DNA of 64,000 nucleotides from ZC4RG30 sp963812195 (GTDB taxonomy: Bacteria > Pseudomonadota > Gammaproteobacteria > Steroidobacterales > Steroidobacteraceae), in contig CAWEUI010000014.1 of the NCBI GenBank assembly GCA_963812195.1, forward strand, positions 1 through 64,000, in the 5' to 3' direction. Below, piece after piece: positions 18,495 to 28,488 of this stretch. A program made the position numbers and the translations under genes. The stretch's first letter is position 1; each line of letters begins with the position of its first letter. The notes under the pieces were generated by a model. That model was not told the DNA's origin, did not search any database, and was given only the letters and a program-made list of their open reading frames with translations.

Positions 18495-19634
18495 ATGACT
18501 CAGTCATCGCACAGAGTACCTGATCCGGCGCGTTACGCGCGGCACCTTGCGCTGGACGAGATCGGTCCGGATGGTCAGCAACGACTGGCGGACAGTTCCG
18601 TACTGGTGATCGGTGCCGGCGGGCTGGGCTCGCCGGCGGCGCTGTATCTGGCCGCGGCCGGAGTGGGCACCATCGGCCTGGTGGATCACGACCGGATCGA
18701 GCTTTCCAACCTGCAGCGGCAGATTCTGTTTACTACCGAAGAGGTCGGTCGTGGCAAGGCGATAACCGCGCAGGCACATCTGGCGGCATTGAACCCGTCC
18801 CTGCAGGTGGTGGCCCACGAAGAGAAGCTGGCCGCCGGCAACGTCGAGCGCATCTTCGACGGCTACCAGGTGATCATCGACGGTACCGACCGGCTGGCCA
18901 CGCGCTACCTGATCAACGATGCCTGCGTACTGCTGCGCAAGGCGCTGGTCAGCGCCGCCATTCACCGCTTCGAGGGCCAGGCGCTCACGTACGTGCCCGG
19001 CCGCTCGCCCTGCTACCGCTGTCTGTACCCGGAAAGCCCGGAAGACCTGGTGCCGAACTGCGCCACGGCCGGCGTGCTCGGCGTATTGCCCGGCGTGATG
19101 GGCAGCCTGCAGGCCACCGAAGCGCTGAAGCTGCTGCTGGGCATCGGCGATACGCTGGCCGGCAGATTGCTGGTCTACGACGCGCTGTCACTGAGCTTCG
19201 ACGAATTCCGCTTCGCGCGCCGCGCAGATTGCGCGGTATGCGGTGAGCACCCCACCATTACCAGTGTCGCCCACCACGAGGAGAAGGGCTTGAACCGCAT
19301 TGCCGACTGGTTACCCCAGCAACTTGCCAGCGAACTGAAGAATGGCGGCGAGGAGAAGCTGCTTCTGGTGGACGTGCGCGAGCCGCACGAATGGGCGGCT
19401 GGCCGGCTGCCCGGCTCGGTACATATCCCGCTCGGCACGCTGCCGGCACGCATGGAGGAGATTCCGGCCGATGTCACACCGGTGTTCATCTGTGCCGCCG
19501 GCGGGCGCAGCATGCGGGCCGCACAGTTGTTCGTGCAGGCCAGGGAGCACGACGCCGTCAACCTGGCCGGCGGCGTGATGAGCTGGAGCAGTGTGTACGG
19601 CGCACCACCGAAGCCCGACGAACACCACCATTGA
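18495..19634 (+). CDS. moeB: MoeB/ThiF-type adenylyltransferase with C-terminal rhodanese domain
   Basis: A 379-residue E1-like enzyme that adenylates the C-terminal glycine of a ubiquitin-like sulfur carrier such as MoaD; the rhodanese domain can supply the sulfur. The ThiF part (1-245) has the ATP site GAGGLGSPAALYLAAAGVG, DHDRIELSNLQRQ, and two zinc CxxC pairs (CYRC and CAVC). The rhodanese part (about 265-370) has VDVREPHEWAAGRLPGS and the active-site Cys in FICAAGGRSMRA. The protein ends in KPDEHHH. The MoaD-containing fusion at 58.8 kb is the likely partner. It is divergent from the SDR gene. Confidence 0.93.
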   Translation: MTQSSHRVPDPARYARHLALDEIGPDGQQRLADSSVLVIGAGGLGSPAALYLAAAGVGTIGLVDHDRIELSNLQRQILFTTEEVGRGKAITAQAHLAALNPSLQVVAHEEKLAAGNVERIFDGYQVIIDGTDRLATRYLINDACVLLRKALVSAAIHRFEGQALTYVPGRSPCYRCLYPESPEDLVPNCATAGVLGVLPGVMGSLQATEALKLLLGIGDTLAGRLLVYDALSLSFDEFRFARRADCAVCGEHPTITSVAHHEEKGLNRIADWLPQQLASELKNGGEEKLLLVDVREPHEWAAGRLPGSVHIPLGTLPARMEEIPADVTPVFICAAGGRSMRAAQLFVQAREHDAVNLAGGVMSWSSVYGAPPKPDEHHH

Positions 19635-19757
19635 GCGTGGCGTCACGCGATTCCATTCACATTGGTCAGCACTGTCGCGCACTTGTCCTGTAGTGTGGGC
19701 ACCGGGCCTCCTGCCTGGCATGTTCCTCGATCCGGGCAGCACACAGGGAGTGAGCTC

Positions 19758-20063
19758 ATGCCGACCGACACGAAGCGATTCAAAGGCGCACCGCAAAACT
19801 GGCACGCGGTGACAATCCACTGCGGAGAAGTCAGCTGTGCCTCGGCCCTGGCGATGAAGCACAAGCGCTTCCTGTCGCGCGAAACACCGCCGCGACTGCC
19901 GCTGCCCGGCTGCAGCCGGCCGGCAAGTTGCCGCTGCCGCTACCGGCACTTCGACGACCGGCGCGAAGGGCCACGCAGGGAAGGCGAGACAGGCATGTCG
20001 GGCAGGCGCCGCGTGCCAGCCATCAACCGGCGCAGCGGCCTGGGTCGGCGATCCACTGACTGA
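19758..20063 (+). CDS. Small Cys/Arg-rich conserved protein
   Basis: A 101-residue basic protein starting MPTDTKRFKGAPQNWHAVTI after a GGGAG ribosome binding site. It has five Cys in the order C-x4-C, then CSRPASCRC, followed by RYRHFDDRREGPRR. I recall short gammaproteobacterial proteins with the same core (WHAV..., LPLP-C-...-C-x-C-x-YRHxxDRR), so it is probably a real conserved family, possibly metal binding. No function is known to me. It has no signal peptide. It stands between moeB and a secreted protein gene, both on the same strand. Confidence 0.65.
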   Translation: MPTDTKRFKGAPQNWHAVTIHCGEVSCASALAMKHKRFLSRETPPRLPLPGCSRPASCRCRYRHFDDRREGPRREGETGMSGRRRVPAINRRSGLGRRSTD

Positions 20064-20129
20064 ACTGGCGATCCGGGGGTATCCTTTGCCCCGGCCCCGA
20101 CCGGGCAATCACAAAGCAGGGGGAATCAC

Positions 20130-21062
20130 ATGAATCGGGCAATGGCCGCACTCGGTCTGATCACGACGTTTCTGGCACCCGCGCTCGCGCACGCCGCGGA
20201 TTGCAATCGCACCTGCCTGCGCCAGCACCTGGACACCTACCTGGCCGCGGTGGTCAGCCACAAACCTGAAGCCGGCAATCTGTGGGTGGGCTTCCGCCAG
20301 ACCGAGAATGCCGTGGTGATTCCCGAGGGCCAGGGCGTGTGGCAGAGCGTGACCGCGCTGGGTTCCATCCAGCGCCATTATCTGGATCCGGTGCAGGGCC
20401 AGGCGGGCTACTTCGGCACGGTGATGATGGGCCAGGAGGAAGCAGTGGTCGCGCTGCGCCTGAAGGTGCAGGGAGGCCAGAACACCGAAGCCGAGTGGTT
20501 CATCGCGCGCAAGGGCGATCCGGGGGTGACCGGCGAGCCGGGCAAGACGCCCTTCGACCTGGACACGCTGCGCAAGACCCTGCCCGCGCAGCGCGTGGTG
20601 CCGAAGTCCGAGCGGCTGTCGCGCGAAGCACTGCAGGCAGTGGTCAACAGCTACTTCGACGGCATCACCAGCCACAACGGTTACATCGTGAAAGGCCATC
20701 CAGGTTGTACGCGCTACGAGAACGGCTTTCCGACCTTCAACGGCCCGATGCGCCCCGGCAACGACATCGGCAACAACGGCAAGACGGATTGCCGCACGCA
20801 GGGAGACTTCGGCGTGGCCATCGTGGCGATCCGCAATTTCTACGTGATCGACGAGGAATCCCAGGCGGTGATGGTCGAGGCAATGTTCCGGCGCACGCAG
20901 AAGAATCCGAAACTGCGCAACCACTTCACCGAACTGTTTCACGTCGACCACGGCAAGATCCGCGACATCCACGCCTGCTTCTACTACGCGCCGCCGGATC
21001 GTCCGGTGCCGAACTGGCCGCCCTACGACGGGCTGTTCCCGCTGCCGGCGGAGTACAACTGA
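20130..21062 (+). CDS. Secreted protein of unknown function, NTF2/SnoaL-like region
   Basis: A 310-residue protein with a signal peptide ending AHAADC, then CNRTCLRQHLDTYLAAVVSH at the start of the mature form. The pattern (a helix with conserved Leu/Tyr, PEGQGVWQSVT, then a second repeat from SREALQAVVNSYFDGITSHNG) suggests two related cone-shaped SnoaL/NTF2-like halves. I do not recognise a catalytic motif. Four Cys in the C-terminal half could form disulfides. The sulfatase gene follows 108 bases downstream on the same strand, so a joint role in degrading an external substrate is possible but unproven. Confidence 0.8.
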   Translation: MNRAMAALGLITTFLAPALAHAADCNRTCLRQHLDTYLAAVVSHKPEAGNLWVGFRQTENAVVIPEGQGVWQSVTALGSIQRHYLDPVQGQAGYFGTVMMGQEEAVVALRLKVQGGQNTEAEWFIARKGDPGVTGEPGKTPFDLDTLRKTLPAQRVVPKSERLSREALQAVVNSYFDGITSHNGYIVKGHPGCTRYENGFPTFNGPMRPGNDIGNNGKTDCRTQGDFGVAIVAIRNFYVIDEESQAVMVEAMFRRTQKNPKLRNHFTELFHVDHGKIRDIHACFYYAPPDRPVPNWPPYDGLFPLPAEYN

Positions 21063-21170
21063 CCGCAGGAACTGTCTTTCGGCACGCGCACGAATTGACC
21101 TGATTTGCCCGATGTTGACACGACCCGGGCAACAGGCTTCCATGCGCCATCAGGAAGCGGGAGGGGATAC

Positions 21171-22877
21171 ATGAACAGGATGCTCAGGACCGTGGCGCTC
21201 GTGGCGGCGACTTGCGCCGCGTTCAGCTCGTACGCGCAGGCCGCGCAGGACAGCGGCAAGACCGCTGGCACGCGCCACCCGAACATCCTGTTGATCATCG
21301 GCGACGACTTCGGCGTGGACGTCACCTCCGACATGTACCCCGGAATGATCGACCGCCTGGTCAGGCAGTACGGCCCGTCCGGCCTGAACCATCCGGACTA
21401 CAAGGCCATCCGGGGCAAGCCGGCCGTGACCCCGGTGCTGGACGACTTCGCGCGCCAGGGCATGGCCTTCACCAACGCCTGGGCCGAGCCGTTCTGCTCG
21501 CCGACGCGCTCGTCGATTCTCACCGGCCTGTTTTCGGTGAAGACGCGGGTACTCACCTACGCGGATCCGCTGGACACGCACCACCTCTCGTTCGTGCAGC
21601 TGCTGAAGGACAAGGCCGGCTACAGCACCGCGGTGTTCGGCAAATGGCACATCGCCGGCCTGCCCGGCCGGCCGGTCGACTTCCCGGGCATGAAACCCAA
21701 ACAGGCCGGATTCGACCTGTACAAGGGCGCGCTCAGCGCGGCGATCAAGAGTTACTGGGACTACGCCTACCAGATCCAGGACGAGAGCACCGCGCCGGAC
21801 AAGTGGCTGGATGAGAAGGATCCGGTGCGTTCGCTGCCCGGCATCGCGCCGACCAACTACGCGCCGGTGGTCAAGGCCTCCGATACCATCGACTGGATCA
21901 ACGCGCAGCACCAGGCCAATCCCGACAAGCCCTGGTTCGTATGGCTGGCGTTCAACCTGTCGCATGCCACCGCGCAGCGCAAACCCAGTCAGATGATCAT
22001 CCCCAACGCGGACACGCTCACTCATGAGGCCTACGACGAACTGAAGGCCTGCGGCGGCACCTTCGGCACAGCCGAGACGGGCGATTGCTCCGGCGAAGCG
22101 CAGATGCGCGGCATGACCAATTCGATTGATTCCATCATCGGCCGCGTGCTCGATGCCGTCGACAAGCTCGGCCAGGACACCTACGTGATCTACATCAGCG
22201 ACAACGGCACGCCGATGTACGGACGCCCGAAACTGGATTTCATCGACAACATGTATCTGACCAGGAAGGGGCGCGGCAAGGGCACCGCCTTCGAAAGCGG
22301 CACGCGCGTGGCCATGGCGATCCGCGGGCCGGGCATCGCGAAGAACTCGTACAGCAATGCCGTGGTGGATACCACCGATCTGTTTTCCACCATCCTGGGC
22401 TTCGCCGGCATCGAGGCGCCGAAGATGGTGCCCAACAGCGGTGGCACCGGCAAAGTGGCGCTGGATTCGATCTCGCTGGCGCCGATCCTGTTCAACAAGG
22501 CAAAGGAAGTGCGTGACCCCTACAAGGGATACCTGCTGGCCGAAACGGTCAACCTGATGACCGCCGACAAAACGCGTCAGGTCGGTGCGCGCAATCGCGA
22601 CTGCAAGGTGGTGTGCACCAATGGCCATGAGCCGGCCGACTGCCTGTTCTACAATCTCGCGAAGGACCCGCTCGAGGAATATCCGCTGGACAAACCGGCC
22701 AGCTGCGCGGACTACTCCAGGGGCAAATGGCAGCAGAGTGATCCGCGCTGGAACTACTGCCGGCTGACGCAGGTCGTTACAACCAAATCGTTCATGCGAC
22801 AGGGATACGTTGCGCAGAACACGCCGGGGCCGGGTCTGCCGCCGCTGCAGCGACCGCGACCGCAGCAGCGGCAGTAG
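21171..22877 (+). CDS. Periplasmic sulfatase (arylsulfatase family S1)
   Basis: A 568-residue exported sulfatase. After the signal peptide (to about residue 24) the metal site begins with NILLIIGDDFGVD. The formylglycine motif CSPTRSSILTG has its modifiable Cys at residue 109, and GKWHIAGLPG follows. The second metal site includes YISDNGTPMYG near 345. The C-terminal region has several Cys (CKVVCTNG, CLFYN) that may be disulfide-bonded. Such enzymes hydrolyse sulfate esters; the natural substrate is not evident. The ATG at 21171 follows GGGAGGGG, so the longer frame from 21105 is not used. No anaerobic or FGE maturase gene is in the window. Confidence 0.9.
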   Translation: MNRMLRTVALVAATCAAFSSYAQAAQDSGKTAGTRHPNILLIIGDDFGVDVTSDMYPGMIDRLVRQYGPSGLNHPDYKAIRGKPAVTPVLDDFARQGMAFTNAWAEPFCSPTRSSILTGLFSVKTRVLTYADPLDTHHLSFVQLLKDKAGYSTAVFGKWHIAGLPGRPVDFPGMKPKQAGFDLYKGALSAAIKSYWDYAYQIQDESTAPDKWLDEKDPVRSLPGIAPTNYAPVVKASDTIDWINAQHQANPDKPWFVWLAFNLSHATAQRKPSQMIIPNADTLTHEAYDELKACGGTFGTAETGDCSGEAQMRGMTNSIDSIIGRVLDAVDKLGQDTYVIYISDNGTPMYGRPKLDFIDNMYLTRKGRGKGTAFESGTRVAMAIRGPGIAKNSYSNAVVDTTDLFSTILGFAGIEAPKMVPNSGGTGKVALDSISLAPILFNKAKEVRDPYKGYLLAETVNLMTADKTRQVGARNRDCKVVCTNGHEPADCLFYNLAKDPLEEYPLDKPASCADYSRGKWQQSDPRWNYCRLTQVVTTKSFMRQGYVAQNTPGPGLPPLQRPRPQQRQ

Positions 22878-22880
22878 AGA

Positions 22881-25343
22881 TCACTCGTAGCGCAGCGCGT
22901 TGACCGGCTTCGCGCGCGCCACCTGCACAGCGTGCGCGCTGACGGTGGCCAGTGCGATCAGCACCGTTGCCAGCATCGTTGCGGGAAACAGCCACAATGG
23001 CAGATCGATGTGATACGCGAATTCGTTGAGCCAGCTCTGCAGGACCCAGCCGGCCAGCGGCCAGGCGATGAGATTGGCCCACAGCACCGGCTTGCTGAAC
23101 TGCCACAGCAACAGGCGCAGCACATCTTCGGTGCTGGCGCCAAGCGCCTTGCGTATCCCGATCTCCTTCGTGCGCTGGTCGGCAGCCGAGGCGGCCAGAC
23201 CCAGCATGCCCAGCAGGGCGAGCGAAATCGCCACCAGTGAAACAACACCGAAGGCGTGCGCCTCGACCATCATCGGCACGTACATGCGCTCCACGCGCTC
23301 GTCGTAGAACATGTATTTCAACTTGCCGACCGGCGCATCCCCGCCCCTGCCACGGGTGCTCTTCCAGACGGTCTGGATCGCCGCGAGCGTTGCGGGAATA
23401 TCGCCACCTTTCAGCTTGACGCTGATCGTGGAGAATTGCATCGGTTCGGCATAGAACACTGTTGGCGCGATGCGGCTGCGCACGCCAGCCATGGAGAAAT
23501 CCGGCACCACGCCGACGATCTCGTCGAGCCCGTTGCCTGCAGGTCGCCCATTGCTGAGCGCGGATGTGCCCTGCATCAGCGGGTAAGGTCCCAGTGCCGC
23601 TGCCGGCGAGTGGAACCCCAGCGCGCGCATGGCGGCCTCGTTGATGAGAAATCGCGTGGAATGCCGGCCGAAGGAGCCTGCACCGAAGTCGTCCGCAGCC
23701 AAGGTTCGGCCGGCCAGCGGCTTGATGCCGTAGATGCCGAACGTCCGATCGTCGACCCACACGGCGGCCATGGGTATGGTCCGGCCGTCCCGTGTGCGCC
23801 CTTCGATCCCATTCGCGGCGCCTCCGCCGCCGAGCAACTGGGAACCCGAACAGGCTGCGTCGCGGACTCCGGCGAGCTTGCGCAGTTCCGTCATCCGCCC
23901 AGGCGAGCATCCCGTGTCGAGGATGAGTACCTGGTCCGAGTCGAAGCGCAGCGCCCGCTTCCCGGCGAAATCGCGCTGCAGGTACATCACGCCCACCCTC
24001 AGGATCAGTCCAGTGAGCAGCGCGAACTGCAACGCCACCAGCGACTGCCTCAGCAAGCCACCACGGCCCGGCGCCTGGCGCGTGCCTTGCATCGCGTTGA
24101 GCGGCCGCATCCCCGACAGCACCACGGCCGGCCAGAAGCCGGCGAGCAGCCCGAACAATACGGTTCCCGCCAGCATCCAGCCCAGCAGCGCCGGTTCCTT
24201 CCAGTACTCGAATTCGCCATCGGCCCTCATGAATGTATTCACATACGGCAACAGCAGTTCGGTCATTGCCACCGCAACCATGACCGCAACCGCCACGTAC
24301 ATGAAGGACTCCCCGATGAACTGCAGCGCCAGAGTCGCGCGACTCGCACCCGCCAGTTTGCGCACACCGATTTCCAGCATGCGCGCACCCGAGCGGGCGG
24401 TCAGCAGATTCACGAAGTTCACGGCGGCGATGACCAGGATCACAAAAGCCAGGGCAGCGATCCCCACAATGCTGGTATTGATTGCCGGGTTGTAGTCCGG
24501 GTTCGTGTCCAGGCGATCAATGCGGATCAGATCCAGGTGCTCCGCGGCGGACCAACCGGGTAGCTGCGGCGTCAGTGCAGACAGTCCATTGCGCACCGCC
24601 ACTGGCGCGGCGCCGGGTTTCAGTCGCACCAGCGTGTAGACCTGACCACGATGGACCGATGCGGGGACCCCTGCGGGCGGATGTGTATAGCGCGCAAGCC
24701 CGCTCCAGGCCGCCTGGCCTGAAACGAACACCCCCTTGCCGGAGAACAGTCGCGTGCCGTTGACGGGAATATCAGCGACCACTGCGCCGACCGTCAGCGT
24801 CACCACCTGGCCCCCGCTCACTACCTCCAGCGTCCGGCCCAGCGGCGGATCCTCGCCGAAGAACCTGCGCGCGTACTCGTGCGTCATGACCAGCTTGTCG
24901 GGCTGCGCCAGGGCTGCGACCGGGTCACCGGCCAGCACGGTAAGCGGCGCCGTAACAAAGAAGTCGGGATCGACTGAAACGACCGGCGAGCCGCCTTCGT
25001 TCCCGCCCAGTTCCAGTTCCCCCAGTCGCAGTGTCACGTTTTCGGGAACCATCCGGGAAACCGAGGCGATACCGGCAAAGCGCTGCTTCATCAACGCTGC
25101 AAGCTGCGGTGGAGTCTGTCGGGAATATTGGCTGCTACGACCGGGGTGGGTGGTAATCGTCGTGGCCTGGAAGACGTCCTGATATCCGGCCACGAAGTGC
25201 TCGAAGCTGTACAGGCTGCGGATATACAACCCCGCCAGCAACGCAGCGCACAGCCCCACCGCAAGACCGGACACGCCGATCACCGCATACAGCTTGCCGC
25301 GCTGAAGGTGTCGCAGAGCGGCGGCGAGCGCACTACGGAACAT
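22881..25343 (-). CDS. Large FtsX/MacB-type ABC export permease (second of pair)
   Basis: About 820 residues with two FtsX modules. The N-terminal transmembrane helix (residues 20-40) is followed by a MacB-like periplasmic core, a first FtsX block with MLEIGVRKLAGAS and three helices, a second periplasmic domain, and a C-terminal FtsX block with RTKEIGIRKALGAS. No ATPase domain is present. It would work with the ATPase encoded upstream on the same strand (27782). It ends LRYE three bases before the convergent sulfatase stop. The ATG at 25343 is preferred; a GTG at 25355 directly follows the previous stop and is possible. Confidence 0.88.
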   Translation of the reverse strand: MFRSALAAALRHLQRGKLYAVIGVSGLAVGLCAALLAGLYIRSLYSFEHFVAGYQDVFQATTITTHPGRSSQYSRQTPPQLAALMKQRFAGIASVSRMVPENVTLRLGELELGGNEGGSPVVSVDPDFFVTAPLTVLAGDPVAALAQPDKLVMTHEYARRFFGEDPPLGRTLEVVSGGQVVTLTVGAVVADIPVNGTRLFSGKGVFVSGQAAWSGLARYTHPPAGVPASVHRGQVYTLVRLKPGAAPVAVRNGLSALTPQLPGWSAAEHLDLIRIDRLDTNPDYNPAINTSIVGIAALAFVILVIAAVNFVNLLTARSGARMLEIGVRKLAGASRATLALQFIGESFMYVAVAVMVAVAMTELLLPYVNTFMRADGEFEYWKEPALLGWMLAGTVLFGLLAGFWPAVVLSGMRPLNAMQGTRQAPGRGGLLRQSLVALQFALLTGLILRVGVMYLQRDFAGKRALRFDSDQVLILDTGCSPGRMTELRKLAGVRDAACSGSQLLGGGGAANGIEGRTRDGRTIPMAAVWVDDRTFGIYGIKPLAGRTLAADDFGAGSFGRHSTRFLINEAAMRALGFHSPAAALGPYPLMQGTSALSNGRPAGNGLDEIVGVVPDFSMAGVRSRIAPTVFYAEPMQFSTISVKLKGGDIPATLAAIQTVWKSTRGRGGDAPVGKLKYMFYDERVERMYVPMMVEAHAFGVVSLVAISLALLGMLGLAASAADQRTKEIGIRKALGASTEDVLRLLLWQFSKPVLWANLIAWPLAGWVLQSWLNEFAYHIDLPLWLFPATMLATVLIALATVSAHAVQVARAKPVNALRYE

Positions 25344-25355
25344 GGCGCCCGGCAC

Positions 25356-27761
25356 TCATTCGTAGTGCAAGGCCACGACCGCCTTCGCACCGGCAACCCG
25401 CAATGAATGCGCAGTCACCGTCCCGAGCGCGATCAGCATGCTCACCAGTCCCGCCGCGGGAAACAGCCACAGCGGCAGTTGGGCATGGTATGCAAACCCG
25501 TTGAGCCAGCGCTGCATGGCCCAACCGGTAACCGGCCAGGCAATCAGGCTCGCCCAGATCACCGGCTTGCTGAACTGCCACAGGAGCAATCGCAGCACGT
25601 CACCGGTCTTCGCGCCCAGCGCCTTGCGGATGCCGATCTCGCGCGTACGTCGCGCCACCGACGCCATGGCGAGGCCGAGCAGGCCGAATGCAGTCAGCAA
25701 CACGGTGACCATCGCGAACACGCCGAACGCCTGCGCCTGGCGCAGCATCGACTGGTAGATCTGCTGCAGGCGTTGATCGAGGAAGAAGCGGTTGGTGGGC
25801 GCCTTCGCCCCCGTGGCCGCCCAGGCGCGGTCGATCGCCGCGAGCGTTGCCGGAATGTCGGTGGCAGCGAGCTTCACGCTGATCAGGTACTGCTGCGTGG
25901 GGTCGAAGAAGTACGCTGTAGGCTTGACCGCCTTTTCGACCGATACCAGCGAGAAATCGGGGATGACGGCGATTATCTGCTCGCCGCCGACCGTGCCACC
26001 CCCCGGGATGGGCGGTATGGCAATCCTCTGCCCCACCGCTTGCTGTGCCGTGCGAAACCCGAGGCGACGCGCCGCGGACTCGTTGATCACGTAGTGCCTG
26101 GCATCCTGCGGGTATTGCCGCCCCTCCACGTCCAGGGTGACGCGACCCGCCACCGGCCGCAGGTCGTAGAGGTCGAATATGGCAAGGTCCACCGGTACGC
26201 GCCAGAGATTGACCGGCGTGCCGTCGCGCGCACGCGTCGTGAAGCGGTTCGGCTCCTCATTGAGCCACTGCCAGCCGCTGCAGGCCAATCCGCGTATGCC
26301 GGAAATCTTGCGTAGATCATTGAGGAAGGACGCACGGCACGGGGCCCACACCATCAGCATCTGCTCGGTATTCAGGCGCAACGCCTTGTGCAGCGCGAAG
26401 TGTCGCTGCAGGAAGACCACGCCGGTGGAGATCATCAGTCCGACGAGCAGTGCGAACTGCACGGTCACCAGCACTTGACGCGACAGGCTGCGGCCACGCG
26501 CCGAGCGTCGCGCGGCGCCCAGCACGACGCCCGCCCGGAAGGAGCAGAAGGTCAGCGCCGGCCAGGCACCAGCCAGCAAGGCAATGATCACAGGTGTCGC
26601 GAGAAGCAGGGCCAGCAACGCGGGCTCGCGCCAGTAGTGGAAGGTCGCGCCGGTGTCGAGAAAGGCATTCACGTAGGGCAGCGACCACTCCGTGAATGCG
26701 ATCGCGATCAGCGTGCCCAGCACGGCGTAGATGCTGGATTCGACGAGGAACTGCCGCGCGAGCGCGCCATTGGTTGCTCCGGCGACCTTGCGGATGCCCA
26801 CTTCGAGCGCGCGTTGGTCCGCCCGGGCCGTGAACAGGTTGATGTAGTTCAGTGTGGCCACCAGCAGAATGGTGAAGCCCAGCAGCAGGATCAGGGCCAG
26901 TTTGGTCGTGACGCCGGGCGATAGACCCTCGTCCTGGTTGATGCGGTCGATGCGCACCAGCTCCAGGGCCTGGCTCGACCCATCCGCACGCCTGGACAAT
27001 GCGTTCATCAACCGCGGCAGCCCGGCCCGCACCGCTGGCAGCGACTGGCTCGAGGCAACCCGAAGATAGGTGAACACACCGATTGCGTTAACGCCGAGCT
27101 CGCCGGGAGGACTGCGGTCAATTTGCGCCAGCAGGGATTGGGCGGCGAGCCCGGAGCCGAATATGCCCGTCTGGAAATTCGTGCCACCGACAGGGAGATC
27201 TTCGATCACGGCGGTAACGGTCATCGTGTGCAGTCCGCCGCTCGTGGCGCTGCGCATCTGCAGGGTCTCGCCCACCGGATCGTCACGCCCGAAGTAGCGG
27301 CGCGCCGTACTACGATCGAGCACCAGTCCATCTGGACGCCGCAAAGCCGTGGCGAGATCCCCCGCAACCACGGGAAACCGCATCAGGTCGAAGAACTGCG
27401 GGTCAACCCACGCGATTGGCTCGTCGGCGGCGATATCACCATTCTGCAGACCGCCGTCCTCGACGACCAGGCGGGCCACCGACTGCACGGCCGCAAAGCG
27501 TTCCTTCAGCAACGCGGCGACGCGACTGTCCGTCGGCCTGGAGTAGTCGATCCGTCCGCTCCGCGTGCGCGTCACCGTCGCCGCCAGATAGAGGTGTTCG
27601 TAGCCGGGAATGAAGCGATCCTGCGTCAGCTGATTGCGCACGACCAACAACGCCAGCAGCGCACCACACAGGCCGATGCCGAGCCCGACCACGCTGATCG
27701 AAGCATATAGGCGGTTGCGTACCAGGTTGCGCAGCGCGGCGGCGATGTAGTTGCGCAGCAT
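25356..27761 (-). CDS. Large FtsX/MacB-type ABC export permease (first of pair)
   Basis: An 801-residue paralogue of the following gene with the same plan: N-terminal helix, periplasmic core, FtsX block with LEVGIRKVAGATN, second periplasmic part, C-terminal FtsX block with RTREIGIRKALGAKTGDVLRLLLWQF. Both end in a short conserved VNALRYE/VVALHYE-type tail. Two non-identical permeases suggest a heterodimeric mechanotransmission-type exporter. It lies 20 bases downstream of the ATPase gene and abuts the next permease gene, so all four genes from 29784 down to 22881 look like one operon. Confidence 0.9.
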   Translation of the reverse strand: MLRNYIAAALRNLVRNRLYASISVVGLGIGLCGALLALLVVRNQLTQDRFIPGYEHLYLAATVTRTRSGRIDYSRPTDSRVAALLKERFAAVQSVARLVVEDGGLQNGDIAADEPIAWVDPQFFDLMRFPVVAGDLATALRRPDGLVLDRSTARRYFGRDDPVGETLQMRSATSGGLHTMTVTAVIEDLPVGGTNFQTGIFGSGLAAQSLLAQIDRSPPGELGVNAIGVFTYLRVASSQSLPAVRAGLPRLMNALSRRADGSSQALELVRIDRINQDEGLSPGVTTKLALILLLGFTILLVATLNYINLFTARADQRALEVGIRKVAGATNGALARQFLVESSIYAVLGTLIAIAFTEWSLPYVNAFLDTGATFHYWREPALLALLLATPVIIALLAGAWPALTFCSFRAGVVLGAARRSARGRSLSRQVLVTVQFALLVGLMISTGVVFLQRHFALHKALRLNTEQMLMVWAPCRASFLNDLRKISGIRGLACSGWQWLNEEPNRFTTRARDGTPVNLWRVPVDLAIFDLYDLRPVAGRVTLDVEGRQYPQDARHYVINESAARRLGFRTAQQAVGQRIAIPPIPGGGTVGGEQIIAVIPDFSLVSVEKAVKPTAYFFDPTQQYLISVKLAATDIPATLAAIDRAWAATGAKAPTNRFFLDQRLQQIYQSMLRQAQAFGVFAMVTVLLTAFGLLGLAMASVARRTREIGIRKALGAKTGDVLRLLLWQFSKPVIWASLIAWPVTGWAMQRWLNGFAYHAQLPLWLFPAAGLVSMLIALGTVTAHSLRVAGAKAVVALHYE

Positions 27762-27781
27762 CCTCGGCTCTCTTGGCCGCT

Positions 27782-28462
27782 TCAGGCCGCCAGCAACGTC
27801 TCGGTTACGACCCGCCCGTCGAGCAGTTTCACCGTGCGCCCGGCCAGTGCCGCGTGCGCCAGCGAGTGGGTCACCATCACTACCGTGGTGCCGGCTCGGT
27901 TGATCTCCTGCAGCATCTCCATCACCGCGGTGCCGTTCTCGGTGTCGAGATTGCCGGTGGGCTCATCGGCCAGGATCAGTTTCGGTTCGCCGACCAGCGC
28001 GCGCGCGATGGCCACGCGCTGCTGCTGGCCACCGGAGAGCTGGCTGGGCAGATGCCGGGCCCGATGCGCGAGCCCCACGCGCTCCAGCGCCGCGGCCACG
28101 CGGCGCCGTCGTTCGCCGGCCGCCATGCCGCGATAGAGCAGCGAGACTTCCACGTTCTCGCGCACATTCAGGTCGTCGACCAGATTGAAGCTCTGGAACA
28201 CGAAGCCGACGCCGCCGCGGCGCAGCCGCGTGAGCTGCTTCTCGCTGTAGCGGGAAACGTCTTCGTCGAAGAACCAATAGCGACCCTGGTCGGGAGCATC
28301 GAGGAGCCCGAGAATGTTGAGCAGCGTGGACTTGCCGCAACCGGATGGTCCCATGATGGCGAGGAACTCTCCGGCTTCGACCTGCAGCGATACACCGCCC
28401 AGGGCGTGGGTCTCCACCTCGGCGGTCCGGTAGATCTTGCGGACGTCTTCCAGCTTCAGCAT
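27782..28462 (-). CDS. LolD/MacB-type ABC ATPase
   Basis: A 226-residue ATPase: Walker A GPSGCGKSTLL, the Q loop FQSFNLVDDLNV, signature LSGGQQQRVAIARAL, Walker B LILADEP with GNLDTENG, and the switch His in VTHS. Its sequence type (LolD/MacB/FtsE) matches FtsX permeases, so it should drive the two permeases downstream. It lies between the adaptor gene and the permease genes. Confidence 0.93.
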   Translation of the reverse strand: MLKLEDVRKIYRTAEVETHALGGVSLQVEAGEFLAIMGPSGCGKSTLLNILGLLDAPDQGRYWFFDEDVSRYSEKQLTRLRRGGVGFVFQSFNLVDDLNVRENVEVSLLYRGMAAGERRRRVAAALERVGLAHRARHLPSQLSGGQQQRVAIARALVGEPKLILADEPTGNLDTENGTAVMEMLQEINRAGTTVVMVTHSLAHAALAGRTVKLLDGRVVTETLLAA

Positions 28463-28488
28463 GTGTAGCTCCCCTTCCTGCTATGCGT

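Noticed and set aside
21150..22628. 492-codon open frame opposite the sulfatase gene
   Set aside because: The sulfatase on the plus strand has a signal peptide, ribosome binding site and catalytic motif; the opposite frame has none.
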